Source of the DNA: Desulfobulbus sp.
GTDB lineage: Bacteria; Desulfobacterota; Desulfobulbia; Desulfobulbales; Desulfobulbaceae
Direction of reading: 5' to 3'
Length of the DNA stretch: 7,495 nt
Assembly: GCA_011051825.1 (NCBI GenBank)
Contig: DRKH01000087.1
Location: 1-7,495, forward strand
Shown: one piece after another, positions 5,378 to 7,495 of the stretch
Position numbering within the stretch: position 1 is the first letter of the stretch
How the letters are laid out: each line of letters begins with the position of its first letter
Translations under genes and position numbers: made by a program
Notes under the pieces: generated by a model
Told to the model about the DNA's origin: nothing
The model's input: only the letters and a program-made list of their open reading frames with translations
Database searches by the model: none

Positions 5378-6499
5378 ATGAAACGAAAAACCGGATCATC
5401 ATTTGCCTGGGGCCTCCTGCTCATGGCTGCCTGCTGTCTGTGGCCTTTGCAGTGCCCCGCCATCGACAATTCAGAGTGCTTCGACTGTCACGGCGACACG
5501 GGCCTGACCAAGGAGAGCACCGACAATATCCTCAACACCGAGATCACCGAATCTCTCTACGTGGACGAGGATCGGTTCGACCGATCGGTGCACAACCTGA
5601 ACGGCATCACCTGTGTTGACTGCCACTCGGACATTGAAGAACTCAACTACGACAACGAGGTGCCCCACAAGAAGAACCTCAAAAAGGTCTGCTGCGCCTC
5701 CTGCCACGAACAGGCGGGAGAGGACTTCAAGAACTCGGTGCACATGAAGTTGCGGACCAAGGGGATCACCATGACCTGTTACGCCTGTCACGGCTATCAC
5801 TACGTTCGCCAGATGGAGGGCGCCTCGGTCACGGAACGGGAAAATTCAATCTGTCTCAAATGCCACAATCCCTACCAGTTCCATGCATGGCTGCCCTCCA
5901 GGTCTTCCCATTTCGCCAACGTGGAGTGCGTGGTCTGCCACGCGCCCGATGTGCCGCGTCATATCAACCTCAAGATCTATGACCTGGTGAGCAATACGTT
6001 CTATGACAGCAACCGGCTGTTCAATATCCTGGGGGTTGATTTCGACCAGTTGATGAAAACCGTGGACAAGGACGGCAACGGTATCATCGATCCGGACGAG
6101 TTCGAAACCCTGGTCCTTGTTCTGAAGCAGAAGAATATCCACCCGGTCTTTCACGCCGAGCTGGTGGCGGATATCAGCTCCATCGCCCATCACGTCAACA
6201 GGGGCACGGCCCAGAAAACCTGCAGGAAATGCCACTTGGCCAATTCACCCTATTTCAAGACCGTGGAGGTGGTCTTCAACCGGGACGACGGCACCGTGGA
6301 CAGTTACAGGGTGGATCGCGGCGTGCTTGAGACCTACTACGTCAACCATTTTTATCTCCTGGGCGGTACCCGGATGAAACTCATGGACCGCATCGGTCTG
6401 CTGATCCTTGCCGGCGGCGCATGTGCAGTCGGCCTGCACCTCACGGCCCGGATCCTGACCATTCCACTGCGCAGGAAAAACGAGGAGGAATCGTCATGA
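5378..6499 (+). CDS. Membrane-anchored heptaheme cytochrome c with EF-hand
   Basis: A 373-residue periplasmic multiheme cytochrome. A signal sequence (about 1-29) is followed by seven CxxCH heme-binding motifs at C34, C79, C106, C134, C159, C184 and C282. A C-terminal membrane helix (about 336-360) and the basic tail LRRKNEE anchor it with a cytoplasmic end. Between hemes 6 and 7 is a spacer of about 95 residues carrying a canonical EF-hand loop, DKDGNGIIDPDE (230-241), with ligands D230, D232, N234, D238 and E241 in standard positions. It should bind calcium. The start is ATG at 5378 with a G-rich ribosome binding site (5365-5371); the frame open upstream to 5273 lacks a signal peptide and is rejected. 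It overlaps the cytochrome b gene by 4 nt. The likely role is passing electrons from the quinone pool, via the cytochrome b, to periplasmic acceptors, as in Geobacter CbcA/CbcB. That assignment is by architecture only. Confidence 0.93.
   Translation: MKRKTGSSFAWGLLLMAACCLWPLQCPAIDNSECFDCHGDTGLTKESTDNILNTEITESLYVDEDRFDRSVHNLNGITCVDCHSDIEELNYDNEVPHKKNLKKVCCASCHEQAGEDFKNSVHMKLRTKGITMTCYACHGYHYVRQMEGASVTERENSICLKCHNPYQFHAWLPSRSSHFANVECVVCHAPDVPRHINLKIYDLVSNTFYDSNRLFNILGVDFDQLMKTVDKDGNGIIDPDEFETLVLVLKQKNIHPVFHAELVADISSIAHHVNRGTAQKTCRKCHLANSPYFKTVEVVFNRDDGTVDSYRVDRGVLETYYVNHFYLLGGTRMKLMDRIGLLILAGGACAVGLHLTARILTIPLRRKNEEESS
6482..6490 (+). promoter_or_regulatory. Ribosome binding site at the cytochrome c/cytochrome b junction
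   Basis: GAGGAGGAA ends 5 nt before ATG at 6496-6498, which overlaps the upstream TGA. This strong site inside the end of the cytochrome c gene favours translationally coupled synthesis of the b subunit from 6496. Confidence 0.6.
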
Positions 6500-7257
6500 G
6501 ATCAGAGAGCATCGACAACCGGCTCCGTCTGCAGCAGGGAGCGAAGACCGGTATGACCATCGCTGAACCGGATCGGTCTCCGGAAAACAAGGGGGCTTCC
6601 ACCATGGCACATGCACATGAACACCTGGTCTATATCCATCCCGCGCCGGTGCGCGTCTGGCACTGGATCAACGCCTTCGGCTTTGTCCTCCTGATCCTCA
6701 CCGGTTTTCAGATCAGGTACGCCGAGATACTGCATATCATGCCGCTGCGCCAGGCGATCAGCCTGCACAACTATGTCGGCTTCGTTGTGATCGCCGATTA
6801 TTTCCTCTGGCTGGTCTACTACATCGGCTCCGGCCGGGTGCGGATCTACATCCCGGATCTCCGCCAGGTGGTCACCATGGCGGTGCGCCAGGCCGTCTAT
6901 TACGGCTACGGCTATTTCATCGGCAGGCCCAATCCCCACGAGATGACGCCGGACAACAAGTTCAACGCCATGCAGCAGCAGGCGTACCTGGCGATCATGT
7001 TCATCTTTCTGCCAGCCCAGATGGTCACCGGAGTCCTGCTCTGGAAGATCAAGGGCTACAGTGAATACATCAACCTGCTGGGCGGTATCAAGGTTGTTGA
7101 TACCATTCACGTGCTGCTCTTTTTCTTTTTCACTGCATTTCTTCTGATCCACTGTTATCTTGCAACACTGGGACATACGCCGCTGGCCCATTTCAAGGCC
7201 ATGGTCACCGGCTATGAGGAGGCAGGAGACAGGGAGGAGACGACAGACAAGCATTGA
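6496..7257 (+). CDS. Diheme cytochrome b, membrane subunit (HydC/FdnI-like)
   Basis: A 253-residue integral membrane protein of the cytochrome b561/prokaryotic di-heme cytochrome b class. The signature PAPVRVWHWINAFGFVLLILTG starts at residue 49. Four membrane helices (about 57-75, 92-111, 163-183, 203-224) carry candidate axial histidines H56, H91, H205 and H219, enough for two bis-His hemes b. HTPLAHFKAMVTGY near the C-terminus is also typical. The protein would oxidise quinol and pass electrons to the heptaheme cytochrome encoded just upstream. The start is chosen at 6496 because of the ATGA overlap and strong ribosome binding site. ATG at 6604 (MAHAHEHLVY, preceded by AGGGGG) would give 217 residues and matches where homologs usually begin; ATG at 6553 is a third option. 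The 36-residue extension is polar and unlike any signal. Whether it works as a quinol oxidase or a quinone reductase cannot be decided from sequence. Confidence 0.9.
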   Translation: MRSESIDNRLRLQQGAKTGMTIAEPDRSPENKGASTMAHAHEHLVYIHPAPVRVWHWINAFGFVLLILTGFQIRYAEILHIMPLRQAISLHNYVGFVVIADYFLWLVYYIGSGRVRIYIPDLRQVVTMAVRQAVYYGYGYFIGRPNPHEMTPDNKFNAMQQQAYLAIMFIFLPAQMVTGVLLWKIKGYSEYINLLGGIKVVDTIHVLLFFFFTAFLLIHCYLATLGHTPLAHFKAMVTGYEEAGDREETTDKH

Positions 7258-7424
7258 TTGCGCAGATGGGCGGCTCCAGCGTTTTTTCCCGGGCCCCGTT
7301 CCGTCCCGGCCGGTACTGGCCCGGCCACCGGGAAAACAACGTGGTGCCGCCGCTGCCGTGCTGACTATCTCCGGTATGTGTCGAACTTTTTCTGGCCCAT
7401 CATCAAGAAAGAAAGGAGGGGATT
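7258..7424. other. Intergenic region with GC-rich hairpin potential
   Basis: TTTTCCCGG (7284-7292) is complementary to CCGGGAAAA (7328-7336), with further pairing inside (GGCCGG against CTGGCC). No T-tract follows the 3' arm on either strand, so this is not a classical intrinsic terminator, although it could slow transcription after the cytochrome genes. I see no confident promoter. Confidence 0.35.
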
Positions 7425-7495
7425 ATGATTCGGCCAATGGGATGTTTCAACCGCAGGCGGTACCCGAGATTCAAGGTGGATGGGGGCCTGTTCGT
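7425..7495 (+). CDS. Start of a PilZ-like domain protein (partial, runs off window)
   Basis: ATG at 7425-7427 follows a strong ribosome binding site, AAAGGAGGGG (7412-7421), with good spacing. Only 23 complete codons are visible: MIRPMGCFNRRRYPRFKVDG and then GLF. The RRRYPRFKVDGG run matches the N-terminal start of many PilZ domains, where the RxxxR-type arginines bind cyclic di-GMP. If so, this is a c-di-GMP receptor beginning 167 nt after the cytochrome operon on the same strand. Too little is visible to prove the domain or to say whether it is co-transcribed. Confidence 0.6.
   Translation, partial: MIRPMGCFNRRRYPRFKVDGGLF

Noticed and set aside
6502..7254. Long minus-strand frame opposite the cytochrome b gene
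   Set aside because: A GC-rich antisense shadow with an implausible composition (many His, Asp and Val), no ribosome binding site, and a real conserved gene on the other strand.
7284..7336. Intrinsic terminator after the cytochrome b gene
   Set aside because: The arms are complementary but the T-run precedes the stem and A's follow it, so no U-tract forms on either strand.

Overview
The window looks like chromosomal DNA from an anaerobic Gram-negative bacterium. A sulfate- or metal-reducing Desulfobacterota (for example a Desulfobulbales-like lineage) is my best guess. The basis is an exosortase/EpsI pair (a Gram-negative surface-sorting system), a seven-heme periplasmic cytochrome c paired with a membrane cytochrome b, and IS66- and IS21-type debris. 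The lineage is an inference; no rRNA or phylogenetic marker is present.

Region 1 (about 56-3988, minus strand) is a tightly packed five-gene operon read right to left: exosortase (EpsH/Xrt), EpsI, a membrane family-2 glycosyltransferase, a small VOC-fold protein resembling methylmalonyl-CoA epimerase, and a secreted SGNH-hydrolase-like protein. Genes overlap by 22, 11 and 4 nt; the only gap is 25 nt and holds a clear ribosome binding site. This is the tail of an exosortase-linked exopolysaccharide/surface-protein locus. No PEP-CTERM substrate is visible in the window.

Region 2 (about 4000-5370) is an insertion-sequence graveyard. It holds the C-terminal end of an IS66-type transposase with a candidate terminus, a nested palindrome of about 93 bp exactly where the IS66 homology stops, a stretch without genes containing small hairpins and TTGCA repeats, and the left end of an IS21-type element (two related 47-bp terminal repeats plus the first ~110 residues of IstA).

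Region 3 (5378-7257, plus strand) is a two-gene operon with an ATGA overlap. The first gene is a membrane-anchored heptaheme cytochrome c with a canonical EF-hand calcium-binding loop between hemes 6 and 7. The second is a four-helix diheme cytochrome b. Together they look like a quinol:periplasmic electron-transfer module, comparable in architecture to the CbcA/CbcB type of Geobacter. A further plus-strand gene, apparently starting a PilZ-like (c-di-GMP) domain, begins at 7425 and runs off the window.

Base composition changes across the IS debris. The left operon is much more AT-rich than the cytochrome operon (sample lines: 25 G+C in 61-120, 40 G+C in 6361-6420), so the IS scar probably marks a junction between DNA of different history. 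The parts most worth following up are the EF-hand heptaheme cytochrome, the VOC plus SGNH pair at the end of the exosortase operon, and the palindrome at the IS66 breakpoint.
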